A stretch of DNA of 64,000 nt from Shimia_B sp038528385. Its GTDB lineage: Bacteria; Pseudomonadota; Alphaproteobacteria; Rhodobacterales; Rhodobacteraceae. The notes beneath the pieces are model-generated. The model was not told the origin of the DNA, did no database searches, and saw nothing but the letters and a program-made list of their open reading frames with translations. The number at the start of each line of letters is the position of its first letter. Within the stretch, counting starts at the first letter, position 1. Positions 42,071 through 49,823 of the stretch are shown here, piece after piece. The position numbers were made by a program, and so were the translations under genes. The DNA lies in NCBI GenBank assembly GCA_038528385.1, contig JBCBET010000004.1:124001-188000 (forward strand). The letters are read 5' to 3'.

Positions 42071-42930
42071 AACACCGCGTGGGCGCCGCGATCGTCGGGG
42101 GCCTCGCCGCGGGCGAGGTCGCGGTAATGCGCGGCGAGCGTATCCGTCCCGAATTCGGGCGTGGCGTCGGCGTCGTAGCGCGCGCCGTCCCAGAGGAGCA
42201 TGGATTCGGTGGCGTAGTAATGCCCGATGCGGGCGAGGGCGGCCTTCTCCCCGAGGCCCAGCGCGCCGAGGATTGTGGCCCCGGTCCGGAGGAGCCCGGG
42301 CGGGACGCTGCGGGTGCGGAAGGGAACGCCCAGGGCGTCGGCCAGCAGCGCGCCCTGGTCGCGTGCCGTGAGCGCGGGACCGGGGCCGCCGATGGGCAGG
42401 ATGCGGTTTGCCATCTCCGGATCGGTCAGCGCCCGCACGATGTAACGCGCGAGGTCGCGGTCGGAGATCGGCTTGCAGGCGGTGCGCGTGCCGTCCCCGA
42501 AGGTGAGGAACGGCTTGCCCGCCCGGAGCCGGTCGGCCTGACCCGAGAGCGATTTGAAGTAGGCGGTGGGACGGATGATGGCGTGCCGGAGGCCGGCGGC
42601 CGCGAGCGTCTGCTCGAAGGCGCGCTTGGCGTACTGGAACGGGAGGCGAGGTTTTTGCACGCAGATTGCCGAGACGAGGACGAAGACGCCGACCCCCGCC
42701 GCCTGCGCCGCGGCGAGGGCGGTGGCGTTCAGATCGTGGTCGACATGCCAGGCATCCTCCGGCGTGCCCGTGCGCGAGGCGATGCAGGAGATCACGGCCT
42801 CCTGCCCGCTGAGGTCGAGCCGCGCGAGGTCGTCGCGCGTGGGCGTGGCTATGGCGTGCCCCGTGCGGCGAAGTTCGCCATGGACCGCGCGGCCAATGGT
42901 GCCCGACGCGCCTAGGAGTGTGACCTTCAT
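42067..42930 (-). CDS. bciA: BciA-type divinyl (proto)chlorophyllide 8-vinyl reductase / NAD(P)H-binding protein
   Basis: A 287-residue atypical short-chain dehydrogenase. After VTLLGASGTIGRAVHGEL (NADPH loop) come AVISCIASRTGTPEDAWHVD, FVLVSAICVQKPRLPFQYAKRAFE, RPTAYFKSLSGQADRLRAGK, FGDGTRTACKPISDRDLARY and RILPIGGPGPALTARDQG. To my recollection these blocks are characteristic of the BciA/DVR family rather than generic NmrA proteins. BciA reduces the 8-vinyl group in bacteriochlorophyll synthesis, suggesting phototrophic ancestry. No other photosynthesis gene is in the window; in Rhodobacter bciA also lies outside the main cluster. It is convergent with the DUF2306 gene. Confidence 0.78.
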   Translation of the reverse strand: MKVTLLGASGTIGRAVHGELRRTGHAIATPTRDDLARLDLSGQEAVISCIASRTGTPEDAWHVDHDLNATALAAAQAAGVGVFVLVSAICVQKPRLPFQYAKRAFEQTLAAAGLRHAIIRPTAYFKSLSGQADRLRAGKPFLTFGDGTRTACKPISDRDLARYIVRALTDPEMANRILPIGGPGPALTARDQGALLADALGVPFRTRSVPPGLLRTGATILGALGLGEKAALARIGHYYATESMLLWDGARYDADATPEFGTDTLAAHYRDLARGEAPDDRGAHAVF

Positions 42931-42970
42931 GACGGTAGTCTAGGCGGACGCTCCAGGACTGGGAAGACGC

Positions 42971-42992
42971 AGAAAATTCCGAAGAATTTTCT
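42971..42992. repeat. AT-rich hairpin with UUCG tetraloop
   Basis: AGAAAATTC at 42971-42979 pairs with GAATTTTCT at 42984-42992 around CGAA; on the minus strand the loop is C(UUCG)G. It lies nine bases behind the stop of the minus-strand hydroxylase gene and would be the 3' hairpin of its message. Confidence 0.7.
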
Positions 42993-43000
42993 GTCCACCG

Positions 43001-43744
43001 TCACTCCGCCGGAGAAATTTCTTTGGAAATTTCGGAGCGGCGGCGAGGATGTTTCGTAATGCCGTAAGCCTTGCGGGCCGTCACGAGGCGCAGGTCGTCG
43101 GGGTCCATGCCCATGGACAGGATCTTCTCCGGGTCGTAGCGCGCCTTGGCGGCAGCCTTGTCGTAGCGTGTGCCGAAGAGGCGGTCGATCCAGCCCATGC
43201 CGAAGCTCACATGGAACGTCGCCTCGTGGTCATTGAAGTGGTGGCGCAGGTGGCTTTCGGTCACGCGGCGCCCGAACCAGCCCTTCTTCACATTCAGATG
43301 CGCCAGCGTGTGGCAGTACTCGTAGAACGCAAAGGCCGAGACCGATCCCACGAAGACGGCGACAGTGGGCCAGAGCACGGCAAGCGGCAGGCTCAGCACC
43401 GGCCAGAGCAGCAGCGCGTGGAGCGCCACGGAGATCAGCCCGAACCGCACCGGGTACCAGTGATCGTCGCCGGTGAAGAATTCCGGGTCCTTCGGAAACT
43501 CATGGTGGCCGATATGGGAGCGGTAGAGCGCGTTGAACGTGCCCTGGTCGGTGGGCGGCTCCCGGTGGAGCAGGAAGCGGTGCATGAGATATTCCACGAA
43601 GAACTGCATCACCACGCCGTAGGCGAGCGCGAGGAGGAACCACGGCGTCCAGAACAGGATCAGGAGCGCGAGCCCGGCCAGCCAGAAGGGCAGGAGCCGT
43701 TGCAGCCCGCCCATGTGAATGAGAACGCGAAGCGTGGCGATCAT
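43001..43744 (-). CDS. Sterol desaturase/fatty acid hydroxylase superfamily protein
   Basis: A 247-residue membrane di-iron enzyme. Histidine clusters are HRFLLH, HIGHHEF, HTLAHL and HLRHHF, the set expected of the superfamily, interspersed with about four hydrophobic helices. The arrangement resembles fatty acid 2-hydroxylases. It would use oxygen to hydroxylate a lipid at the inner membrane. AAAGGAG lies eight bases upstream of the ATG at 43744. The last codons (SEISKEISPAE) are written by an inverted repeat (43014-43033), so a hairpin element forms the C terminus. Confidence 0.85.
   Translation of the reverse strand: MIATLRVLIHMGGLQRLLPFWLAGLALLILFWTPWFLLALAYGVVMQFFVEYLMHRFLLHREPPTDQGTFNALYRSHIGHHEFPKDPEFFTGDDHWYPVRFGLISVALHALLLWPVLSLPLAVLWPTVAVFVGSVSAFAFYEYCHTLAHLNVKKGWFGRRVTESHLRHHFNDHEATFHVSFGMGWIDRLFGTRYDKAAAKARYDPEKILSMGMDPDDLRLVTARKAYGITKHPRRRSEISKEISPAE
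43014..43033. repeat. GAAATTTC inverted repeat in the 3' end of the hydroxylase gene
   Basis: GAAATTTC occurs at 43014-43021 and again at 43026-43033, separated by TTTG. Each copy is itself palindromic and the two pair perfectly. It is coding for part of the C terminus and is close to a second hairpin at 42971. Confidence 0.65.
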
Positions 43745-44165
43745 GTACCCGTCTCCTTTGTGCCCGGGCAGCTTACCGCCTCCGGCCCAGCCGGGCAAAG
43801 GGGACGCGACGTCCCGGCGCAGGGGGAGCTCCGGGCCGGTCTGGGTGAGCGCCGAGGAGAGGCCCGCCACAGGCTGGGGCAGAGCGAGGATTGTGTGTGC
43901 GGGAGTGGAGCCGGTGCCCCGGCGATCTGGGCACGAGATTCGCGCCAGTGGGCGACCGAGCGCAGGCCGAGCGCAGGCCGATCGTTGTGAAGATGCGGGA
44001 GAGCAGGCGGGAAGGGATGAGAGAGGGGAGGAGCGTCACGCACGGACTGTCCCGCGTTCAGGGCATGGCGGCGCTCGCGCGAACTCGGAAACTCCCGCCT
44101 AGGCCCATGCACCTCCGCGTGAACCGACAAGCCCCCCGCCTCGGCCACCGTGCCACCCGGCCATG
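43745..44165. other. Gene-free 421-base stretch
   Basis: No open frame here looks like a real gene: the ones present have no recognisable domain, no convincing ribosome site and skewed composition. It holds the hydroxylase promoter region and a perfect 11-bp direct repeat, CGAGCGCAGGC at 43957-43967 and 43968-43978. I see no RNA gene. Confidence 0.55.
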
Positions 44166-44198
44166 AAAAGGGCCGCCCCGGTCTCCCGCGGGCGGCCC
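44166..44198 (-). terminator. Rho-independent terminator of rpsO
   Basis: On the minus strand GGGCCGCCC (44198-44190) pairs with GGGCGGCCC (44178-44170) over an 11-base loop, followed by TTTT (44169-44166). It lies 24 bases beyond the rpsO stop. Confidence 0.85.
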
Positions 44199-44222
44199 CT
44201 CACGGTCCGCGTGCCGCGCGGA

Positions 44223-44492
44223 TCAGCGGCGGATGCCGAGGCGCTTGATGAGGTCCTGGTAGCGGGCCTCGTCCTTCGCCTTCGTGTAGTCCAGAAGTTT
44301 CCGGCGCTGGGCGACCATTTTCAGAAGGCCACGGCGGCCGTGATTGTCCTTCTTGTGGGTCTTGAAATGCTCGGTGAGCGTGGTGATGCGCGACGTGAGG
44401 ATCGCGACTTGAACCTCTGGCGAACCGGTGTCGCCGTCCTTCGTCGCGAACTCCTTGATCAGGCGTTCTTTCTCTTCGACAGTGATCGACAT
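44223..44492 (-). CDS. rpsO: 30S ribosomal protein S15
   Basis: An 89-residue protein, exactly the family length. It has TVEEKERLIKEFATKDGDTGS, VAILTSRITTLTEHFKTHKKD and HGRRGLLKMVAQRRKLLDYT, the contacts to 16S rRNA helices. AAGGAG lies six bases before the ATG at 44492. It is followed by a strong terminator, so it is separate from pnp transcription in this genome. Confidence 0.97.
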   Translation of the reverse strand: MSITVEEKERLIKEFATKDGDTGSPEVQVAILTSRITTLTEHFKTHKKDNHGRRGLLKMVAQRRKLLDYTKAKDEARYQDLIKRLGIRR

Positions 44493-44620
44493 CGGGATCT
44501 CCTTCGATTGCGTGTGGATGGCGCGAGCCGGGATGTCGTCCAGCAAGGCCCATGGAGGCGTGCCCCTCTCCGGGGACAGCGCCTCCTACCAGAAATCACA
44601 GCTTTGAAAAGGGGGGCCTC

Positions 44621-45709
44621 TCACCCGTCGCCGGAGCGTCCGGGGTCGAGCTGGGCTATGTCGCTCTGCGCGATCAGCGTGACGTCGGACAGCGCCAGCC
44701 CGCCCGTGCCGCGGAGCGTGAGGATCGCCTCGCCGTCGAGCGTGAGCGTCGAGGTCTCGCCGTCGTCCGCGTCGGGGCGCAGGTCGAGCACCGGCTCCGG
44801 GCCAGCGGCGTCGTCGAACACCACCACGAGGCGGTCCTCTGCGGGGTCGAAATCCGACACCGCAGCGGCCGTGCCCGTGATCCAGTCGCCCACCAGGAGC
44901 GTGTCCGCGCCCTCCCCGAGCGAGACATGGTCGCCCGCCCCCGCGATCACCTCGTCCGCGCCGTCCTCGCCATTGAGGTAGTCGCCCGCGTCGATGTCCC
45001 GCCCGCCCGCGTCGAGGACCCGGCCATCGAGCGTGTCGTCCCCGTGGCCGCCGAAGAGCGCGTCGGCGCCCGCCTCCCCGAGGAGGAGGTCGTCGCCCGC
45101 CATCCCTTCCAGCGCGTCGGCGTCGCCGCCTCCGGCGAGCGTGTCCGCGCCGCTGCCGCCCACGAGCCAGTCCGCGCCGTCGCCGCCCGCCAGCGCGTCG
45201 TCTCCAAGCCCGCCGAAGAGCGCGTCGTCCCCCGCGTCCCCCGCGAGCCGGTCCGCGCCGTCCTCTCCCAGGAGGGTGTCGTGACCCTCTCCGCCGGCGA
45301 GGATGTCGTCGCCGTCGCCGCCGCGGGCCTCGTCCATGCCGTCGCTGCCGAGGATGAGGTCGTCGCCGTGGCCGCCGCCCATCTCGTCGGGGCCGCTGCC
45401 GCCCTCGATCCGGTCGGCGCCGTCGGTCCCGATGAGGCGGTCGGCGCCGTCGCTGCCTTCGATGCGAAAAAGCTCCTCCGCCAGGGCCGCCTCCCCGTCG
45501 CCCGCATCTAGCGGAGCCTCGGCGGCCTCCGGCGGGGCCGCGGCGCTGAGCACGCTGTCGAGCAGGTCGGCCCGCGCCTCGTCTCCCGGTGTCTCGGGCG
45601 GGAGCTCAGGCTCCCGGCCCGCCGCCTCGTCGTCCTCGGTCCCGCCCAGGTCCGGCACGAAGGCCGAGCCGAAGAGCATCACGCCGAGCAGTCCCGCAAA
45701 CATCAACAT
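44621..45709 (-). CDS. RTX-type calcium-binding repeat protein with N-terminal hydrophobic segment
   Basis: A 362-residue protein. Residues 1-17 are hydrophobic (LMFAGLLGVMLFGSAFV), then an acidic linker, then from about residue 84 to 240 nonapeptide-like RTX repeats of GGXGXDXLX and GXDGADXLXG type (GGHGDDLILGSDGMD, GGDGDDILAGGEGHD). The C-terminal ~110 residues have FDPAEDRLVVVFDD and LTLDGEAILTLRG, seen in many Rhodobacteraceae RTX proteins. Repeats bind calcium and fold outside the cell. The N-terminal segment is unusual for type I-secreted RTX proteins, which normally carry only a C-terminal signal. Confidence 0.83.
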   Translation of the reverse strand: MLMFAGLLGVMLFGSAFVPDLGGTEDDEAAGREPELPPETPGDEARADLLDSVLSAAAPPEAAEAPLDAGDGEAALAEELFRIEGSDGADRLIGTDGADRIEGGSGPDEMGGGHGDDLILGSDGMDEARGGDGDDILAGGEGHDTLLGEDGADRLAGDAGDDALFGGLGDDALAGGDGADWLVGGSGADTLAGGGDADALEGMAGDDLLLGEAGADALFGGHGDDTLDGRVLDAGGRDIDAGDYLNGEDGADEVIAGAGDHVSLGEGADTLLVGDWITGTAAAVSDFDPAEDRLVVVFDDAAGPEPVLDLRPDADDGETSTLTLDGEAILTLRGTGGLALSDVTLIAQSDIAQLDPGRSGDG

Positions 45710-45785
45710 CCAAGGTCACTCCCGCATCACGCGCGCACAGATAGGCCCCGCGGGATGAAGAATCATTGAATGCCGTTTGTCAGGG

Positions 45786-46052
45786 TTAACGCGGCTCCTC
45801 CTGGGGGGCCTGGATCTCCTGCGCGATGAGCGTGGCCCATTCGCCGATGATGGGCAGGAAATCGATCTGGCTGAGCATGTAGGCCAGCACGGACACGAGG
45901 AACGTCGCGCCCACCACGGAGCCCAGGCCAAAGGCCAGCCCGCGCAGAAACTGGGCCTGCATCATGCGGAACCGGGAGGACATGGACCGCATGGCGTAGT
46001 GCCTCTGAAGATTGCGCAACTCGCGGGTCAGGTCTTCGGTCTCTTGGCTCAT
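45786..46052 (-). CDS. Small membrane protein, DUF5665-like
   Basis: An 88-residue protein: a charged N-terminal helix (TEDLTRELRNLQRHYAMR) and two hydrophobic stretches (LRGLAFGLGSVVGATFLVSVLAYM, then DFLPIIGEWATLIAQEI). It resembles DUF5665, small membrane proteins without a known role. The ATG at 46052 overlaps the stop of the DUF1643 gene by four bases, so it is translated after that gene. Confidence 0.72.
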   Translation of the reverse strand: MSQETEDLTRELRNLQRHYAMRSMSSRFRMMQAQFLRGLAFGLGSVVGATFLVSVLAYMLSQIDFLPIIGEWATLIAQEIQAPQEEPR

Positions 46053-46561
46053 GGGGCGCTCCAAAGCTCGGGTTGCCGTTCATAGGGGATATACAAAGGG
46101 TGCTTTGGATGACCACCCTTCGAGAGCCCGAGATGGTAAACCGGGAAGCCCGACGCGCGCAGCATCGCCGCCACGGCGGGACCCCGTGACAGGTGCACGC
46201 CGTGCGTGCCCCAGGCCGCGATGATCTGGTCCGCCCAGGGCAGGCTCTCGGCGATGGCGGCGTCATTGCCCGGGCCCACGGGGTCCGCTGCGGCGCGCAT
46301 CTTCTTCGGGTCCGTATCGCGCCAGGCAAAGATGTTGAGGACCCGGAACGCGCCGAGACCCAGCGCCCGCGCGCGCCGTTCGCAGCGCTCCACGGTGGGG
46401 TCGTTCTGCACCTCGGTGGCGGTGGACGGGTTCAGCATGATGAAGAGCGCCCGCCGCGCGCCCGGGTCCCAGATCCGGGTGAGCATGTAGCGGTAGCGCT
46501 CGCAATCCGAATAGATCGCGGTGGAGGGCGCGTCGCCCTTGATGTGGGTGCGGGTGATCAC
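46049..46561 (-). CDS. DUF1643 domain protein
   Basis: A 170-residue protein of the DUF1643 family. It has RYRYMLTRIWDPGARRALFIMLNPSTAT, NDPTVERCERRARALGLGAF, VLNIFAWRDTDPK and IIAAWGTHG, the conserved blocks. Function is unknown. The start is a GTG at 46561. It is coupled to the DUF5665-like gene downstream by an ATGA overlap. Confidence 0.85.
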   Translation of the reverse strand: MITRTHIKGDAPSTAIYSDCERYRYMLTRIWDPGARRALFIMLNPSTATEVQNDPTVERCERRARALGLGAFRVLNIFAWRDTDPKKMRAAADPVGPGNDAAIAESLPWADQIIAAWGTHGVHLSRGPAVAAMLRASGFPVYHLGLSKGGHPKHPLYIPYERQPELWSAP

Positions 46562-46600
46562 CCGCGCCTTGTCGCGCCGCCCCGCGCAGAGTGCAACGCG

Positions 46601-46738
46601 TTAGGGGCGCGCCTCGATGAAGGCGGTCACCTCTTTCTTGCTTGCCAGCGGTATCCGGCCCTCCCCCGGGAGAAAAAGCGCGAGATCGAGCGCGAGGATC
46701 GGGCGCATGTCGACGCCCGGCAGATCCGGGGCGCGCAT
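46601..46738 (-). CDS. Possible small ORF between truB and DUF1643
   Basis: A 45-codon frame (ATG at 46738, stop at 46601) in an otherwise empty 262-base gap. The product would start RAPDLPGVDMRPILALDLAL and end KKEVTAFIEARP. I recognise no family, and no strong ribosome site precedes it. It keeps GC-type codon use and may be real or chance. Confidence 0.3.
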   Translation of the reverse strand: MRAPDLPGVDMRPILALDLALFLPGEGRIPLASKKEVTAFIEARP

Positions 46739-46823
46739 GGGTGGCTCCGGCAGGGCTGGGATCGCCTGACGCTTGGCCCATGTTTTCGGCAGCAATGCGG
46801 CATGCCGCGAGGGTTTGCCCGGC

Positions 46824-47726
46824 CTATGCGGCGAAGACCCGGCTGGGATGGAGCTCGCCGCCCTTCAGGATGCCCACGGCCACGGCGCGCCCGTCGAGGG
46901 AGGCCCAGGCCTCGTCGCCGTACTGCGCGTCGCCCGGGTAGATGAAGCCGGGATTGCCGTTCCGGAGCCGCGCGGCGCCCTCGGCCGTCGTGCGCAGTTC
47001 CGGCAGCTCCGAGAGCCCGGTCTCCACCGGCAGGATGCGCGCCTCCAGCGCGTCGGTGCGCTCCTCTGCTTCGAGCGTCTCCCAGCTCAGCGCGCCCGCA
47101 ACCTCGAAGGGGCCTGACCACGTCCGCCGCAGGCGCTCCACATGGCCGAGGCAGCCCAGGGCCGCGCCCAGGTCGCGCGCGATGGAGCGGACATAGCCGC
47201 CCTTGCCGCAGACGAGCTCGAGCTCGGCGGTCTCTTCGTCGCGGTCCACGAGCGTGAGCTCCTCCACCCAGAGCGGGCGCGGAGCGAGCGTCACGGCCTC
47301 GCCGTCGCGGGCCTTCTTGTAGGCGCGCACGCCGTCGATCTTGACGGCTGAAAAGGCCGGGGGGACCTGCGCGATCTCGCCCACGAATGGCCCGAGCGCG
47401 TCCTTGATCTCCTGCTCTGTCGGGCGCGCGGCGGCGGTGGCGATCACCTCCCCCTCGGCGTCGTCGGTGTTGGTGGCCGCGCCCCAGCGCACGGTGAAGC
47501 GGTAGGCCTTGAGCGCGTCGGTGACGTAGGGGACGGTCTTCGTTGCCTCCCCGAGCGCCACCGCGAGGACGCCCGTGGCCGCGGGATCCAGCGTGCCGGC
47601 ATGGCCCGCCTTTTGCGCGTCGAGCGCCCATTTGACCTTGTTCACGACGGCGGTGGAGGTGAGCCCCGCGGGCTTGTCGACGATGAGCCAGCCGGAAATC
47701 GGCCGGCCTTTCTTTCTGCGTGCCAT
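46824..47726 (-). CDS. truB: tRNA pseudouridine(55) synthase TruB
   Basis: A 300-residue synthase. SGWLIVDKPAGLTSTAVVNKV and GHAGTLDPAATGVLAVALGEATK contain the TruB catalytic Asp and signature; GGYVRSIARDLGAALGCLGH follows, and a small PUA-like tail ends the protein. It makes pseudouridine 55 in tRNA. It lies nine bases after the glycosidase-like gene stop and is part of the rbfA transcript. Confidence 0.95.
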   Translation of the reverse strand: MARRKKGRPISGWLIVDKPAGLTSTAVVNKVKWALDAQKAGHAGTLDPAATGVLAVALGEATKTVPYVTDALKAYRFTVRWGAATNTDDAEGEVIATAAARPTEQEIKDALGPFVGEIAQVPPAFSAVKIDGVRAYKKARDGEAVTLAPRPLWVEELTLVDRDEETAELELVCGKGGYVRSIARDLGAALGCLGHVERLRRTWSGPFEVAGALSWETLEAEERTDALEARILPVETGLSELPELRTTAEGAARLRNGNPGFIYPGDAQYGDEAWASLDGRAVAVGILKGGELHPSRVFAA

Positions 47727-47735
47727 GGAGCCTCT

Positions 47736-48440
47736 TTAGTCGGTGATCGCGAGGATGGGGCCCATGCGCGGGCCGGGATCCGCGCGGCCCCCCTCGCGGT
47801 CGTAAAGCCGGGTGATCGTCCCGTCGGTAAAAAGCGCGTCGGGCGTGCCCAGCGTGTCGCGGAAGAGCCGCCCGAAGGTGTGGAAGTTCACCGGGTTGCC
47901 TGTGACGGCGATGAAGAGCGTCCGCCCATCCGCGGACACACCCACGCCGCCGCGCCGCTTGCGGCTGTCACTGTCGGCGAGGAAGCGGGGATGGAGCGCG
48001 CCGTCGATGACGAGCATGGGCCCCGATTGCGTGGCGTAGGTGCAGGCGGGCCGGTCGGCGGCGTAGGCGCGGCTCTCGATGATGGCGGCGCGGCCCTCGC
48101 GCAGGCAGAGCACGCCGTTGGGCAGGAGCCCGAAATTGCCGGGGCCCTCGGCGGTGATAGGCGGGACGACCTCGGTGCCAGCCTCGAGGTAGTGGCCCAC
48201 GGGGCGCCGGTCCTCGTGGTACATGCCGCCATTGGTGGCGATGCGAACCTCGTCGGGGAGCGCGGAGAAATCCCCGTAAAGCGCGCCGCTGTCGTCCCGC
48301 CAGAAAAGGCGGGCATCGTGGCGGGAGAGGTCCACCTCGCACACGGTGAAGCGGTCGCTCTCCACGGTGACGTCATCGCAGCCCGCGCCGAGCGCCGGTG
48401 CGGCCAGGACAGCCAGGAGCGCGCTAATCCTCCAGATCAC
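47736..48440 (-). CDS. Exported phosphodiester glycosidase (NAGPA)-like protein
   Basis: A 234-residue protein with a signal peptide (IWRISALLAVLAAPALGAG). The mature part has VRIATNGGMYHEDRRPVGHYLEAG, QSGPMLVIDGALHP, RRGGVGVSADGRTLFIAVTG and ALFTDGTITRLYDRE, matching the phosphodiester glycosidase domain first seen in the enzyme that uncovers mannose-6-phosphate and used in bacterial polysaccharide proteins. It overlaps the rbfA end by 17 bases and precedes truB, an unexpected insertion into an RNA-processing operon. Confidence 0.82.
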   Translation of the reverse strand: MIWRISALLAVLAAPALGAGCDDVTVESDRFTVCEVDLSRHDARLFWRDDSGALYGDFSALPDEVRIATNGGMYHEDRRPVGHYLEAGTEVVPPITAEGPGNFGLLPNGVLCLREGRAAIIESRAYAADRPACTYATQSGPMLVIDGALHPRFLADSDSRKRRGGVGVSADGRTLFIAVTGNPVNFHTFGRLFRDTLGTPDALFTDGTITRLYDREGGRADPGPRMGPILAITD

Positions 48441-48819
48441 GGCGCACCTCGTCGCGGGCGAACATCGCGCGGGTCTCGTCGAGGCGGTCGAACGTCTCGT
48501 CGATTCGGAACCGCAGGTCGGGCGTGAACTTGAGCGCGCTCTTCTTGCCGATCATGCGGCGCATCTCGCCCTTGTTGCGCGCGAGCGCGTCGATGACCTC
48601 CGCGTGGCCGGTGCCGCCCAGCGGCATCACGTAGACCGTGGCGATCTTGAGATCGGGGGAGGCCGCGACCTCGCTCACCGTGATCGAGCGGCCGCTCAGG
48701 TCGGGGTCGTGGATGTCGCCCCGCGCCAGCACCTCCGAGAGCGTGCGCCGGATCAATTCCCCCACGCGCAGCTGTCGCTGGCTCGGGCCCGGGCCGTCAT
48801 GGAACTTGTTCTTTGCCAT
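48424..48819 (-). CDS. rbfA: 30S ribosome-binding factor RbfA
   Basis: A 131-residue protein with the KH-like RbfA fold: RQLRVGELIRRTLSEVLARGDI, VSEVAASPDLKIATVYVMPLG and LKFTPDLRFRIDETFDRLD. It helps mature the 16S rRNA 5' end and is needed at low temperature. The ATG at 48819 is the family start; a much longer frame upstream lies antisense to dapB. The glycosidase-like gene overlaps its 3' end. Confidence 0.94.
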   Translation of the reverse strand: MAKNKFHDGPGPSQRQLRVGELIRRTLSEVLARGDIHDPDLSGRSITVSEVAASPDLKIATVYVMPLGGTGHAEVIDALARNKGEMRRMIGKKSALKFTPDLRFRIDETFDRLDETRAMFARDEVRRDLED

Positions 48820-48921
48820 GGGCGCCAGATACGGGCGGGGGCGTTCCTTGCCAAGGGGGGGGTGGGCGCGTTGCCAGCGCCGTGCGCTTCGTGCAGAAGG
48901 CCGCGCAGAGGAGAGGGCGCC

Positions 48922-49734
48922 ATGGCAGAGCTTCCAGGGATCGTGATCACCGGCGCGTCGGGGCGCATGGGCCGCATGCTTATCGAGACGGTCGCGGCCT
49001 CCACCACCGCGCGCCTCGTGGGCGCGGTGGAGCGCGCGGGTCACGACTGGGTAGGCCAGGATGCGGGCACCGCCATGGGGGCGGCGCCGCTCGGTGTGAC
49101 AGTCACCGACGACCCGCTCGAGGCCTTCGCCCAGGCCCAGGCGGTCATCGATTTCACCGCCCCCGCCGCCACGCTCGAGTTCGCGGCCATCGCCGCGCAG
49201 GCGCGCGCGGTCCATGTCATCGGAACCACCGGCATGGACGCCGGGGGGATCGCCGCGCTCGCGCCCGCCGCGCGCCACGCGGTGCAGGTGCGGGCGGGCA
49301 ATATGTCCCTCGGCGTGAACCTCTTGACCCGGCTCACGCGCATGGTTGCCGAGGCCCTCGACACCGATTTCGACATCGAGGTGATCGAGGCCCATCACCG
49401 GCACAAGGTGGACGCTCCCTCGGGCACCGCGCTCATGCTGGGCCAGGCCGCGGCGGAGGGCCGGGGCGTGTCGCTCACGGAGATGTCCGATCACGGGCGC
49501 CACGGGACGACAGGCGCGCGAGAGCTGGGGCATATCGGGTTTTCCAATGTCCGCGGCGGCGACATCGTGGGCGAGCATGACGTGCTCTTCGCCGGGGCGG
49601 GGGAGCGCATCGTGCTGCGCCATGTGGCCACCGATCGCGCCATCTTCGCCCGCGGCGCGCTCAAGGCCGCGCTTTGGGGGCAGGACAAGGCCCCCGGCCA
49701 GTACGACATGATCGACGTGCTGGGCCTGCGCTGA
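48922..49734 (+). CDS. dapB: 4-hydroxy-tetrahydrodipicolinate reductase
   Basis: A 270-residue enzyme. VITGASGRMGRMLIETVA binds NAD(P)H, VIDFTAPAATLEF and HVIGTTGMDAGGI follow, and EAHHRHKVDAPSGTALMLG is the catalytic signature with the two His and the Lys. It feeds lysine and diaminopimelate synthesis. GAGGAGAGGG lies before the ATG at 48922. It diverges from rbfA across 102 bases. Confidence 0.96.
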   Translation: MAELPGIVITGASGRMGRMLIETVAASTTARLVGAVERAGHDWVGQDAGTAMGAAPLGVTVTDDPLEAFAQAQAVIDFTAPAATLEFAAIAAQARAVHVIGTTGMDAGGIAALAPAARHAVQVRAGNMSLGVNLLTRLTRMVAEALDTDFDIEVIEAHHRHKVDAPSGTALMLGQAAAEGRGVSLTEMSDHGRHGTTGARELGHIGFSNVRGGDIVGEHDVLFAGAGERIVLRHVATDRAIFARGALKAALWGQDKAPGQYDMIDVLGLR

Positions 49735-49823
49735 CGGCGAATTTTCGCCCAAATCGCGCGGTCCATGCATCCAGCGGCCCCGGTCGCGCGTATTCTTGCA
49801 AGCACTCCCATTGGAGGTTTCGC

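Noticed and set aside
43741..44148. Minus- and plus-strand frames of 100-135 codons in the gap before rpsO
   Set aside because: Pro/Arg-rich products without domains or ribosome sites; no support as genes.
44960..45500. Repeat array at 44.96-45.50 kb as a CRISPR
   Set aside because: The short imperfect repeats are the coding DNA of RTX nonapeptides, with no constant repeat or unique spacers.
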